Shown here: in pieces, positions 10,216 through 19,965 of the stretch
How positions within the stretch are numbered: the first letter of the stretch is position 1
Layout of the letters: every line of letters starts with the position of its first letter
Source: Schistocephalus solidus
Lineage: Eukaryota > Platyhelminthes > Cestoda > Diphyllobothriidea > Diphyllobothriidae
DNA length: 64,000 nt
Assembly: GCA_017591395.1 (NCBI GenBank)
Contig: WEDG01000825.1
Span: 66,001-130,000 of the forward strand
Reading direction: 5' to 3'
Program-made: the position numbers and the translations under genes
Notes under the pieces: model-generated
What the model was told of the DNA's origin: nothing
Databases searched by the model: none
Seen by the model: only the letters and a program-made list of their open reading frames with translations

Positions 10216-10780
10216 TTCCGCGTACTGCTCAAGGTCGTGAGCACTTTGCATCGGGCTGGTCTGGTAATCTTTTCCCTTGATTATTATTTACCTTACTTTG
10301 AATTAGGTTAACCGAAATTAGAGTGAGCGGAAAATTGTGATACTGATTTGATTTTATCTGGCTTAACTGGGTTTTCTAGGGGTCAATTTTTTTAAAAAGC
10401 AACAGTATATTTTGGCAAAATGGCACTGACCAGGAACTCCAGTTTGAAAGTAAATGAAACACGCATGTCCTTACTTCATAGGAACATGATATGGTCTGGA
10501 AATCGGAACATGCCGCTATTTTGATTTAACTGATAATCCCGTGATAGGTAAAAATGTGTCCTAGACACAGGTAGATTACTTGGAACATTGACGGCAAAAC
10601 GCGCATCATTATTGAGGATGAACGAAGTAAATTCCCAAGGCTCCGGTCACATTTTCCAGTTTGGCGTTAGTCATGGGCTTCTTGAGTTATGATTATTCGA
10701 CCCACGGTCAGCTGCAACGCCCACCCACTCTCCCCTCTCCATATTCAGTTCTAAGTCTCTGGCCGGGCAGACTCGTAAGG
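10216..10780. other. Unassigned
   Basis: AT-rich; nothing supported on either strand. Confidence 0.4.
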
Positions 10781-10930
10781 AGGATGATCTCCGATCGGTG
10801 ATTCCCACCGGGCTCAGGTGGGGGGAGTGGAACAGAGAGTGAGGTAGATGCAGCAAAAGTCCGGGGCCAGTCACCGTACCTGCACCACTCTACTGTTGAT
10901 CATCGTCGGACTACGACTGTCGAAATGCCA
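10781..10930 (-). mobile_element. Family B fragment
   Basis: On the plus strand the block reads CACCGGGCTCAGGTGGGG, GTGAGGTAGATGCAGCAAAAG, CAGTCACCGTACCTGCACC and ATCGTCGGACTACGACTGTC, the reverse complement of the start of the family B consensus. Confidence 0.65.
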
Positions 10931-11340
10931 AGGCACTCAAGCTAGAGCCCTCGTAGGCAACTAAAAAGCGACGAGCGATGGGGCAGAAAGGCGTATCGAC
11001 AAAGTCAAGAAAGACCAGGAGGAAATTATCAGACTTATTAGTCGTTGCCAGCTGGTCATGTCTAACTCCGGAGTTGCGTAAAATGGGCGAGACAAGCCGA
11101 ATATCAGTCCAATGTTGTAACCGTTGTCAGCAATCGTGATGAGCATTCTGAAGTCAGTGACTTAAAGGTATCTTACTTATCAGAAAATATGCGGCAGCAT
11201 AGCAGCCGTCACATAGCAATACTGTAGCCCCCCTGTATCTGTCAATGTCTCTTCAATTTTGCCTCTGATGATATGTTCGAATGTAAATGTGAGGAATCAG
11301 ACGAATAAAGTTATTGTTCCAACGATTGATTCTATCGAAT
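10931..11340. other. Unassigned
   Basis: No supported feature. Confidence 0.4.
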
Positions 11341-11359
11341 GACATACGGAGACAAGGGA

Positions 11360-11404
11360 GACTGGAATGATCGTTTCTGGCTTAGTAGCCGTTATCAGCC
11401 AGCC
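11360..11404 (-). ncRNA. Hammerhead-like motif, core mutated
   Basis: GAAA, stem II and the ATT triplet are present and stem I is nearly complete. The core reads CTGATAA: the invariant G8 is changed, which should abolish cleavage. Confidence 0.5.
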
Positions 11405-11649
11405 GTACTCAACCCCAGGTGGCACCCCACCTGAGGCTCGAACTCGTGGCCTGTTGATCATAAATCCAAAGCTTTAACCATTGAGCCGCTGGCTCGTTGT
11501 CTTGCCGGTTCCGATCGGGAATATTAACACCCGCTCATGAACGCTCACCGATCGCTAACGGATCTCAGTCATCCCGTTCTGCCTTGAGGCTCATTCTCGA
11601 GCCCCGCCAGCAACCGCATAGCGGCTAGCATTATATACACAGACAAGAG

Positions 11650-11696
11650 AGGCTGAAATTAAAATTTCTGGTTTCTTAGCCGTCATCATCTAGTCA
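11650..11696 (-). ncRNA. Hammerhead-like motif, core mutated
   Basis: This is the second segment of the tandem pair. The core reads ATGATGA (invariant C3 changed). GAAA is present and stem II is imperfect. It is probably inactive. Confidence 0.45.
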
Positions 11697-11765
11697 TACC
11701 CAAACCCAGATGGTGCTCCATCCGGAGCTCAAACCCACGACCTGCTGATCAGAAGTTAAACGCTT

Positions 11766-12029
11766 CAGGTGTGCTCATTTCAGGTTATCTGGCTGCCCGC
11801 ACGTGTTAGGCGCGCGGATTCGAATAACTAAAGTTAACCAAACAGCTTTTCTCATATAACATTTATTCCAATCTTCTGCTAATTTTTTTAGCTGGTGCTC
11901 CTAAGCTTTCGAAGGCCATATCGAAGTTTGCTATGCCACATGCAGATGTTTACCCTTTAATCCGGATAAGTGACCTTGTGGCACATATTTCAGTCTGACT
12001 GACGCAGTCCTTGGTAGGGATGCCTTGTA
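11766..12029. other. Unassigned
   Basis: No supported feature. Confidence 0.4.
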
Positions 12030-12229
12030 TGACCGGCTAAACCGGACACGAGAGTAGGAACCGCCCGCCTGCTCGCTTAAAATAGCTGGCCTTAGGGTAA
12101 CTTTCAGGACGCGTAAATATACTCGTGTCTTAACGCTAACACTAACCCTAATATAAAACTAAACTGTCATCTTAATCTTAGCCCAAGCTCTACCCTAAAC
12201 TTAAACTCAACAGTTACCACAATAAGCTC
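12030..12229 (-). mobile_element. Family C half element
   Basis: It starts GGCTAAACCGGACACGAG and AGTAGGAACCGCCCGCC, then CTTAAAATAGCTGGCCTTA, ATATACTCGTGTCTTAACGC and CTAACACTAACCCTAA. This equals the reverse complement of the right half of the adjacent element at 12230-12594. The two lie tail to tail, so together they could form a large foldback. Confidence 0.75.
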
Positions 12230-12594
12230 GCGTAAACAGGACACGGTAAAAAGGAACCGCCCACAATACATGTGGTTTTCATTAAATTCCAGTGAAATTG
12301 TGTGTAGGATTAAGGTGAGGGTTAGGGGCAAGTGTAGTGCTAGGGTTAAGTTTGAGGTTAAGATCGGAGTTGGGTTGGGTTAATGATTGGGCTAAGGGTT
12401 AAGGATTTTATCATGCATACTGTAGGGTTTAGGTTTAGGATAGGAATAGGCTAAGATTAAGCTGATGGTCTAGTTTTATGTTAGGGTTGGTGTTAGTATT
12501 AAGACACGGGTATAGTTACCCTTCCTGGGTTTCACCGTAAGGCCACCTCTTTTAAGCGGGCGAGGCGGTTCCTATTCCCGTGTCCTGTTTAGGC
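12230..12594 (+). mobile_element. Family C MITE-like element, nearly complete
   Basis: The left terminus is GCGTAAACAGGACACGG and the right terminus is CCCGTGTCCTGTTTAGGC. They pair as inverted repeats that continue as AAGGAACCGCCC and GGCGGTTCCTATT. The interior is a string of degenerate TTAGGG-like hexamers (GGGTTAGGGG, GTTGGGTTGGGTT, AGGGTTTAGG). No coding capacity is present. A non-autonomous element mobilised by an unknown transposase is the simplest reading. Target-site duplications are not clear by eye. Confidence 0.75.
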
Positions 12595-13060
12595 AGCCAT
12601 ACACAGCATTCCTGCCAAAAAGCATGAATCCGGTTTTTGTAGGCGGCCTTTTTGACCCGCATTTTTAAGTGGCCGAAATAGCTTTGTATTACACCGCACG
12701 ATAATCACTCGTGCTACCTCACTTAATTAATCCTTCCTAAACAAAGACGCGTTTCGGAATTTCAATCAGCATTTGTGCGGTGGGTCACTGACTGCTCCTA
12801 CTTAACCGCATTCTCATAGGTCTTTTCCGAGCCCGGGACACTGACGACGCCTAACTAGCGGCCTTACTTCGCCCAGACTGAAGATCAAGGTTGTGGAATT
12901 CATCAAAAAGCAGAGAGTCTGTATGGTCTTCTGTGTGTTGGCTAATAATGCCGGACGCAAGGTAGCATTCTAGTTTCAAAATCTGTGGCTGTTTTAACTT
13001 GTTCTTTGTATAGTGGCCAAATGTGGTGGTCGTCCAGTGAATTAACGGATGAGAAAAGTT
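12595..13060. other. Unassigned
   Basis: No supported feature. Confidence 0.4.
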
Positions 13061-13262
13061 TGTCCAGGAAGAGTAAACTTACCCACGTCTTAAAGCTAAC
13101 ACTAACCTCAACATAAATCTAAACTCTCACCTTAATCTTAACCCAAGCTCTATCATAAACCTAAAATCAACAGTTAACACAATAGAAGCCTAAACCCTTA
13201 GCGCAATCATGAACCTAACCCCAACTGTGGCCTTAACCTCAAACTTAAACCTAACCCTCCGA
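13061..13262 (-). mobile_element. Family C interior fragment
   Basis: CCCACGTCTTAAAGCTAAC, CACCTTAATCTTAACCC and CAACAGTTAACACAATAGAAG match the half element at 12030-12229 without the outer terminus. It ends in CTTAAACCTAACCCT. Confidence 0.65.
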
Positions 13263-13329
13263 CAGAACTGACTTGTAATCGGGATTTGTTTAACACACCT
13301 TGAATAATATTAGTCTCAATGTGCGTTTT

Positions 13330-13610
13330 CTGCTGTCCGTGCCTTGATTGTGCTTTTGTCGCCGCCTCCCCCCCCCGTCCCGCCCCCGGCCAGTTCCCTG
13401 TCCTCCTTTCACCACAAAGCCGCCGGCAGGCGCTCCTCTTGGCGCAAACCAGAAGCCTATTCTGCTGGGACAGGCCGGCGTGTAGGGCCTCGCGCGGTGA
13501 CGAAAGCATGTCCTCGTGTCTCATCTCCAAGCTCGAGATGTCGCTGTCGCCGCGAGTGGCATGGCGAGGCGAGGCGAGGAGGTTAATCGATCTGACCCGA
13601 TTTTACGGGT
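13330..13610. other. GC-rich, CpG-rich block
   Basis: This block is much richer in G+C and CpG than its surroundings (TCGCCGCC, CGCGCGGTGACG, GGCGAGGCGAGGCGAGG). Overlapping frames are open on both strands but share no recognised domain. It may be a CpG-type promoter region or a GC-rich repeat. Confidence 0.35.
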
Positions 13611-13719
13611 GTGAATTTTTTTTTCTTGAAACTCCGGTTGGCAGGGTGACCAGCAATTCAGAGGGAAGAGGGGTATAAACACTGAACTGGCCATTTCTAG
13701 ATCAGTGTAAGTCAATCCC

Positions 13720-13915
13720 GTGCGCCTGAATAGTCCCGATTACGACTGACAGAGTGTGAGCCAGCGGCTCCACAGCTAGGGCGTCTGGCTCAGTGACCAA
13801 GTAAACCCGGCTTAAAACCCAAGGTCGATAGTGCGACTGGCTGACGAGGGAAAGAAGGCTGAAGCGACCATACACGCCACCTTAGTCTTCGTCGGTAACG
13901 CTTACCGCTGTTTGA
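13720..13915 (+). repeat. Family A unit, strongly degraded
   Basis: The order GAGCCAGCGGCTC (head), GACTGGCTGACGA at 13835-13847, then TTAGTCTTCGTCGGT follows family A. CTGANGA and stem I's first strand survive; stem II and GAAA do not. Confidence 0.5.
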
Positions 13916-13989
13916 GTAAATAGGGGATGCCATGAGGATGGACATGCAGGTGTCGCAACGAATCTGCACCCTTTAAATAACTATTAAGG

Positions 13990-14175
13990 CAAGGCTTATG
14001 AAAAAAATGTCGGCAATCCAAGGGAGTAGGAGCCTCCCACCCTGCTTGCGATAATTTCCAGGGAGACGGGAGTTTAGTGTTAATTTTAGGGTTAGGTTTC
14101 AGTTTAAGGACTAGAGTTACGTTTTAGGTCTAGTGTCGGTGATGAAGTTTGGGCTCGGCTTATAACGCGGTAATA
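13990..14175 (+). mobile_element. Family C fragment
   Basis: GATAATTTCCAGGGAGACGGG, then TTTTAGGGTTAGGTTTCAG, TAAGGACTAGAGTTACG and a TTAGGTCTAG run, match the interior of family C. Confidence 0.5.
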
Positions 14176-14271
14176 CTTACCCATCGTCAAGTATTGCGCA
14201 AAGCTCTCCTCCCTTGTCTGATCTCAGTTTCCTTTTCAAAATGTGGGCAATAGTAATATATAACTGGCAGT

Positions 14272-14890
14272 TCGACCGTCGCAGTCCGACGATGTCTACT
14301 ATATGCTCCAAAGCAGGGTGGTGCAGGGACGGTAACTGGCGCTGGATTATAGTAAGAGCAGACTTTCGCTGCATCTACCTCACTCTCTGTTCCACTCCCC
14401 TACCTCGGCCCGGGGTCAAGACAGAGTCGAAAAGAACGGAGGTGGGAGAGGACGCAGGCTCACGCACTTTGCTCCAGCACAAACAAGAAGGCAACAACAC
14501 TAACTGGAAGGCCGGCTCTGATCCCAGCTGTGTGGCATGGCCATAAAGACCACATTAAAAAGGAGCCATTGCAGCCCGACCCTCAGCCCGCCAGTCAGTC
14601 ACTCCACATAAACAACTTCTGGTCTGACCGGGCTGTCTGATGTGGGAGTGGGCGAATTGGCTATCAGGGCCGGTGAACACGTCTTCATGTGCCCCAGCAC
14701 GACCTGACCCCCCTTGACACTCAAACCAGGGTTACCAAAACCAGGCCAAATTAAGAAGGAGCCCTCGCCGCCTGACTCCCAGTCCACTGGTCAGCCACTT
14801 AACGCAAAACACACTGGGCTCACGGCGTGGTCTGGTGTAAAGCGTCAGTCGGCAGCATTCCAAGCCACAGCTTCTAAGAAACCCTGAACT
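14272..14890 (+). mobile_element. Family B repeat
   Basis: It begins TTCGACCGTCGCAGTCCGACG and continues GGTGCAGGGACGGTAAC, CTCACTCTCTGTTCCACTCC, GTCAAGACAGAGTCG, CCATAAAGACCACATTAA, GAGCCATTGCAGCCCGACC, GTCTGATGTGGGAGTGGGCG, and CATTCCAAGCCACAGC near the end. The order is the same as at 29880, 32455 and 33127. There is no open frame of interest and no LTR or inverted terminus. Class unknown. Confidence 0.7.
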
Positions 14891-15300
14891 AACATATAAC
14901 TACCTCCACCCTGAAATGCATGCTTACTTGATCGCTACATACTTGTATTGGGTAGACATCCGTAGTTGTGGCTATCGATCTTAAAGATGATACCTTAAGC
15001 AGTATGCTCACTATATTGCCTTTCAGTGAACTACAATGGTTTGATGATGGTTAGTAACCTAGCCTTAAGATGAAACATTTGGACGTTTGCTTACCTTACT
15101 TGCTTGTTGGCAGCGGAGCCCGTAAAGCCGAGGGAAAAGGCAAATTTTTAACTTTGTATATCAACATAATGGCGATTTACTCTTACTGACAGCCTAAAAA
15201 TTCTATCATTATGACATTTAGATATAGTTGGAAGGTTCAATGTGTGAACGCTTCAGGACTTAGTAGGAAACGAAGCCCTTTACTACTTCTACCAAGCATT
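14891..15300. other. Unassigned
   Basis: No supported feature. Confidence 0.4.
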
Positions 15301-15662
15301 GTGCCCCCTAAACGGGCCACGTGGTAGATGCGTTGGACCAACACAGGGGCCACATTAGGGCACGGCAGGCGTTATTCGCGTTGCGCTCCCATAACAAATG
15401 CCGAACATGGAGGTGTGGTGGCACGCCTAGGTCCGGCTTGGACTTAGGGGACCCAGCCGCACCAGCCACCAGCGTCCTCTCCCGCCTCCGGTCTTCTTGA
15501 CTCTGTCTTAACACCGGGCTCCGATGGGGGAGGAGGAGAGAGTGGTAGATGCAGCGAAAGTCTACTATCACTTTAAACTAAATCACGCGCAAGTCACCGT
15601 CCCTGCTCCACTTTCCCATGGAGGATGGACATCGTCGGACTACGACGGTCGAACTCTCACCA
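15301..15662 (-). mobile_element. Family B repeat, short form
   Basis: The plus strand reads GTGCCCCCTAAACGGGCCAC, GTGGTAGATGCGTTGGACC (tRNA A-box-like), CTCCGGTCTTCTTGACTCTG, GGGGGAGGAGGAGAGAGTGG, GCAAGTCACCGTCCCTGC and CATCGTCGGACTACGACGG. The last part is the reverse complement of the long family B start. The first part is unique to this short form, which recurs at 16927 and 58441. Confidence 0.7.
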
Positions 15663-16926
15663 AGCATTATAAACAGCGTTGAGCAATGACACTGGAGGGT
15701 ATCGGGGTTGCCGCGTTCATGGAATACACTGCGGTCTGGGGGCTGATTTCAGGGAGGAGGTGTTTCTCTTTCAAACACAACTTTCCATTTAGGTTCAAAC
15801 GCTGCTGAAAACTTGACAGCTCGCTTGCAGTCCTGTGCGTATAGACATTTTTGGGTCACATTGTTGTTTCAAATTATTTTGCCATTTCAACGAGTGCAAA
15901 AACCGCCCTATCCGATTTCCGAGTTCAATTTTGCACAAAAATCTGCCCTCTTCGGTTTTTTAACTCTTCAACCCTTAAAAGTCCAGTTTCTCAAAGGTCC
16001 GTTTCCTGTTACTCATCAGCAGACCGTTTCGTGTTAATGGGTCTGGAAAAAAGGAAGAAGGGTGCGTGAAGAACTAATTTCTGTGGCATTTCGGTGGCGG
16101 GCTTATTTTGGCGGTAACAGACTCTGTGGCGAGAAGGGGGAGAAGAAGTAACAGGAAGGGTATGGGGGGAGGTGAGGGCAGGTAGGCTCCACCGGTATTT
16201 TCACAAAGTGGTTTGCAGTTGCCTTTTGGCATCCCCACATAACTGAATTTGCCGTTGTTGCAGCAAATGTTGCCCGCAGCGACTGCGCGTGCAGTAAGCG
16301 TCGCCTGGTCTTTCGGTCATATCTGGGCCGTGGTCTCACGCTACACCCAGTCTTCGAGCCTGTGGCAGTCGCAAGACCCTTTACTGCCATTATAGCGCAC
16401 TGAAGACTGCCCTTATTTTGACCCAGGCTTGACTTGTGCGAAAAAGGATATGAAAGAGTGTTCCACCCGAACAGATCAATGTGGTTAGATCACTTAACCC
16501 TTTTATAGGTTAGGTTTAAGGTTAGGGTTCTAACCAGGAGGAGGTTACGGGTTGCAGTCTTCGATAAAATAAAACGCGTTCTCTTCCTTCAATTCCTTCT
16601 GCATACCCAGTTTACAGGAAATAAGGCATTCCGAATGCTTTGTGCTTAAAGGAAGAAAGGAATCTGGTTGTTTAAAAGCAGGCAATTGGAAGATTTAGTG
16701 ATATTCACATGAATAATAATGTGACTTACTAAATTCCGAGTTCGCAAAACTTCTCACCTGGTGTGTGACGTGATCCGCGCGTTTTTTTGCTATTCGGTGC
16801 GCATCAGAAGGCCTTTCTAAGGTTAAGTAAACTTATTTCGGTGGGAGTGCACTCTGGAAATCTCCCATTCCACCAAAAAGACTTACTTCCGTGCAGGCAT
16901 AAGACAGGTTATTTTGACTGGCTTAT
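15663..16926. other. Unassigned; short telomere-like run
   Basis: AGGTTAGGTTTAAGGTTAGGG near 16506-16526 is a small family C-like or telomere-like piece. No gene is recognised in the rest. Confidence 0.4.
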
Positions 16927-17280
16927 ACCTATCCATCCGTGCCCCCTAAACGGGCCACTTGTGCTAGACCAATTAGGGTGCCAAATAAGGGTGCGACAGA
17001 CGTTATTTGGGATGAAGTCCCATAAAAAACGCCGAACATGGGTACGCGTAGTTGCAGGCTCATGCCGCACCCCACCGCGCCCGAATCCACCTCCGGTCTT
17101 CTTGACCCTGTGTTGCCATCGCGCACAGACCGGTCAAGGGAGAGAGAGAGAGTGTGGCAGATGCTGTGCAATTCTACTATTATTTAAAAGTAATTTGCGC
17201 ACAATTCACCGTCCCTGCAGTATCATGCTGTGAAGCATGCTGTGGACTTCGTCAGAGTACGACAGTCAAACTCGAACCTA
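16927..17280 (-). mobile_element. Family B repeat, short form
   Basis: GTGCCCCCTAAACGGGCCAC opens the copy. CTCCGGTCTTCTTGACCCTG, GAGAGAGAGAGTGTGGCAG, AATTCACCGTCCCTGCAG and CTTCGTCAGAGTACGACAG follow in the same order as at 15301. The A-box-like part is mutated. Confidence 0.65.
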
Positions 17281-17568
17281 TCCACCTCCTCCTCCTCCAC
17301 TCATGCCCCCCAAAAAGGTACTTGTTGCTCAACATGGCATATAGAAGGTGCCGACTGAGTTATCGGACAGTCGGATGATGTCTGGGAGAGACAATAACTC
17401 CCGAGATTGATACAGGGCAATCTACCCTCACGACAGATCAACGCATTCCTCCCTAGCATTGAACTATATTACGATTGGTTAAAGAACGTGACTTAGAAGG
17501 CTGCCAACTGACGAGATCACTCAGTCCTCCTCTCGGGACTGAGGTTCAGACGGCAATGGCTTCTTCTT

Positions 17569-17599
<31 letters not shown>

Positions 17600-17679
17600 A
17601 CCTGGTTATTTTTGGCGTTTTCATCCATATGACCTCCTAATCGTCTCTAGTGTGATCTGTTACATGTAATGGTCAGCAG
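17281..17679. repeat. Unassigned region with a (TTC)n microsatellite
   Basis: The TTC run spans 17562-17598, about 12 units. Nothing else is supported. Confidence 0.6.
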
Positions 17680-17905
17680 GGTGTGTGTGTGGCACGCGTA
17701 AATGGGGGCGTTAAGATTTGTCATTCATTGGGTCCGTGCCCACCTTCTGTCAGTTTGACACTGCTTTGTCACCAGATTCATGTAAATAAGGGAGGAGAGA
17801 GTGTGTTAGATGATGCACACGTCTGCTCACTGCGGACTGACTCATGTGCAAGTCATCGGTGCTACACCGGCTCCATGGGACGTGCGACGGTTGAGCCCCC
17901 TGTCA
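17680..17905 (-). mobile_element. Family B, diverged
   Basis: GTGTGGCACGCG, CACCTTCTGTCAGTTTGACA, GGGAGGAGAGAGTGTGTTAG, GTGCAAGTCATCGGTGCTAC and GGGACGTGCGACGG keep the family order with many substitutions. A similar diverged copy lies at 62740. Confidence 0.45.
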
Positions 17906-18374
17906 GCGGACTAAGCACTGCTTCTTCCAGATGAACTGATTATTGAAACTGCGAGCGTTGTCTGAAGGCATATCGGAGTTGAATGGAGTCTGGAGGCGTT
18001 CGGCCAGGGTGAAGTTTTCTTCCAAAAGACTGCGGGGAACGTGTGTCGCCACCTGAGGCGGTTAACCGGGAGGTTATCTTTCCAACAAGTACACCTCCTC
18101 CTAGGACTCTTATCCAGGTTGTAATAGAATTATTATTCTTCTTCTTCGTCTTTTTTCTTAAACTGAGCTTTCGACGTTGTCATGCATGCAAGACCCATTT
18201 TGAATTTGTATCAGAAAATATCTAGCGCTGCTTCAGGACTCACCGAGCACATGAGTTGAAATGCTTAATGAATTGTTAACCAGACTTTTAAAATTTGAGT
18301 TGAACCAAAAACAGATTATTTAAGTAGGTTTGGATTACTGATTGCTGTGCAGCATAATCTTAAGATATTCCAGG
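17906..18374. other. Unassigned
   Basis: No supported feature. Confidence 0.4.
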
Positions 18375-18440
18375 CACACAAGGGAGACCAGAATGGTCAT
18401 TTCTAGCTTATAAGTCGTCATCAGCCAGTCATACTCAATG
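18375..18440 (-). mobile_element. Family A fragment (hammerhead part only)
   Basis: The sequence ends shortly after the motif on both sides and lacks the tRNA head and tail. It lies head to head with the plus-strand copy that starts at 18480. Confidence 0.7.
18386..18430 (-). ncRNA. Hammerhead ribozyme-like motif, intact core
   Basis: On the minus strand GACTGG pairs with CTGGTC through six positions, two of them G-U. CTGATGA and GAAA are intact, and the triplet is ATT. Stem II (GACTTATAAGCT with flanks) is partly paired. Stem III keeps three pairs with an AC gap. Confidence 0.65.
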
Positions 18441-18479
18441 TCAGTTTTTGCAACCTCTTGTTTTTGTGAGCCATCTCAT

Positions 18480-18780
18480 TCTGTCTATAATATACTTGCC
18501 ACTGAGCTCCAAGGCACAGCGGGACGCGCGTGTCCCGTAACGCGATCGGTTAGCACCTCATCGTCAGTGTTACTGTACCCGATCACAACCGGAAGGACGA
18601 CAAGCCCGTGGCTCAATGGTTAGAGCATTGGGATTCAAATCAACTGGTCACGGGTTCGAGTCTCAGAGGCCACAACAACTGAGGATGGTTATGACTGACT
18701 GATGAAGGCTAATAAGCCAGAAATGGTCATTCCAGTCTCTCTTGTCGTTGTAGGTATTGTAATTCTCTCCTGTCTGTTCT
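18480..18780 (+). mobile_element. Family A repeat, one unit
   Basis: A tail part (GAGCTCCAAGGCACAGCGGG, GTAACGCGATCGGTTAGCACC, CCCGATCACAACCGG) precedes the head GCCCGTGGCTCAATGGTTAGAGC, with a B box GGTTCGAGTCT. The hammerhead segment and TTGTCGTTGTAGGT follow. The tail lying in front of the head again implies derivation from a tandem array. Confidence 0.8.
18693..18737 (+). ncRNA. Hammerhead ribozyme-like motif
   Basis: CTGATGA is at 18699-18705, GAAA at 18720-18723 and stem II is GGCT/AGCC with loop AATA. Stem I is GACTGA/CCAGTC with one A-C mismatch beside the core. The triplet ATT is kept. Stem III is ATGG/TCAT, one mismatch short of self-complementary. Confidence 0.65.
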
Positions 18781-19433
18781 TATAGGTTCTAATCCTCCAA
18801 ATGATAGTTAAGCTACGACTTTAGAGCGTGAGAGATCGTCTGTCGAATAGAGTGATGGTCATAATTACACGGGAAGCAGTTATTACGTGCAAGCACTACA
18901 GTGGGTGCCAACTACATTCTTCGTTCTCGATGTTCTAGCATTAAAATGTTTATATTACTTCAAAGGGACAAGTTTTATAGAAAGCATTCAACTGTTTGTA
19001 CCACTTAACGGTCATTTCGTTGCTCATACCACATATGAACAAACAAGAGACATGCCAATTAGATGTATCTGATTACAACGTCAGTTCAAGCGGTTAACGT
19101 GTTGTGGCCATTAATCTCAACAGGGTTTTGCGTAATTAAATTAGAGCTGTGGGCCCGATGGGTTCCGAGTGATCGTTGATTCAGCACATTGTCAACCATT
19201 CCCTGGAACATTCACAACGGAAGATATAGAAGTCGGTCGTACACTAGGGCGGTCTGAACCGGCAGTCTGAAATCTACATTTTGACAAACCGGTGAATACC
19301 TGCGAAAATATATCCTTTGTTAATTCACACCATATATGACCACGATAATTTAAATATTTTACCTCCATCTGCGGTAATATTTTCAAGTAGGTACTTAAAT
19401 GTCCTACAAACCTCCTTTTGGGGAGGAGGACTA
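18781..19433. other. Unassigned
   Basis: No supported feature. Confidence 0.4.
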
Positions 19434-19574
19434 TGCTGATGCTGCTGCTGCTGATGATGATGATGATGAGGAGGAGGAGGAGGAGAAAGAAGAAGAAGAA
19501 GAAGAAGAAGAAGAAGAAGAAGAAGAAGAAGAAGAAGAAGAAGAAGAAGAAGAAGGAGAAGAAGAAGAAGAAGG

Positions 19575-19646
<72 letters not shown>
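19434..19646. repeat. Compound microsatellite: GCT, GAT, GAG, GAA, then AT
   Basis: Consecutive blocks of GCTGCT, GATGAT, GAGGAG and about 25 GAA units give way to an AT run of about 70 bases, which runs straight into the end of a family A copy. The long acidic and basic frames here are artefacts of the repeat. Confidence 0.95.
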
Positions 19647-19965
19647 GATAGTGTGTTGCTCACCGATCTGCTTAAGGAACATGTATGTTCCGTCGTGCCC
19701 TGGAGCTCAGACTAGAGCCCTCGCAGGCGGTCGCATAGCGACATGTAGCATATGTTGATAAAGTGGAACCGACAAAGACAAGGGAGACCGGAATGGCCAT
19801 TTCTGGCTTATTAGCCATCATCAGCCAGTCATACCCAATCCCAAGTGTGGAACACGTGGGATTCGAACCCGCAACCTTTGGTAATTGAGCCGAACGCTCT
19901 ACCATTGAGCCACGGGCTCGTTGTTAAGTCGGTTGCGATCAGGAATATGATGATAGTGTGTTGCT
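19640..19965 (-). mobile_element. Family A repeat, best minus-strand copy
   Basis: The unit end GATAGTGTGTTGCTCAC occurs at 19647 and again at 19952, a 305 bp period. Between them, on the minus strand, are the head (GAGCCCGTGGCTCAATGGTA, B box GGGTTCGAATCC), the hammerhead segment, GTCTTTGTCGGTTCC and the tail (GAGGGCTCTAGTCTGAGC). It is close in sequence to the copy at 6525. The AT microsatellite begins exactly at the unit's ATCATAT end. Confidence 0.85.
19786..19830 (-). ncRNA. Hammerhead ribozyme-like motif, most complete copy
   Basis: On the minus strand all elements are present. Stem I is GACTGG/CCGGTC, followed by CTGATGA. Stem II has five pairs (TGGCT/AGCCA) closed by AATA, including the T-A pair beside the core that is C-A in several sisters. 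GAAA follows, then the self-complementary ATGGCCAT and the triplet ATT. Predicted cleavage falls between the complements of 19792 and 19791. This is the first copy to test for activity. Confidence 0.78.

Larger units (their letters stand above)
11341..11765 (-). mobile_element. Family A tandem copy with two hammerhead segments
   Basis: On the minus strand two successive hammerhead segments lie 291 bp apart (11643-11700 and 11352-11404), each preceded by a tRNA-like head. The head at about 11440-11510 keeps TGGCTCAATGGTTAAAGC; the head at 11705-11765 is worn. Between them lies a full tail (GGCTCGAGAATGAGCC, GGGATGACTGAGATCCG, CGATCGGTGAGCGTTC). This shows directly that the repeat exists as head-to-tail multimers. 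Confidence 0.8.
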
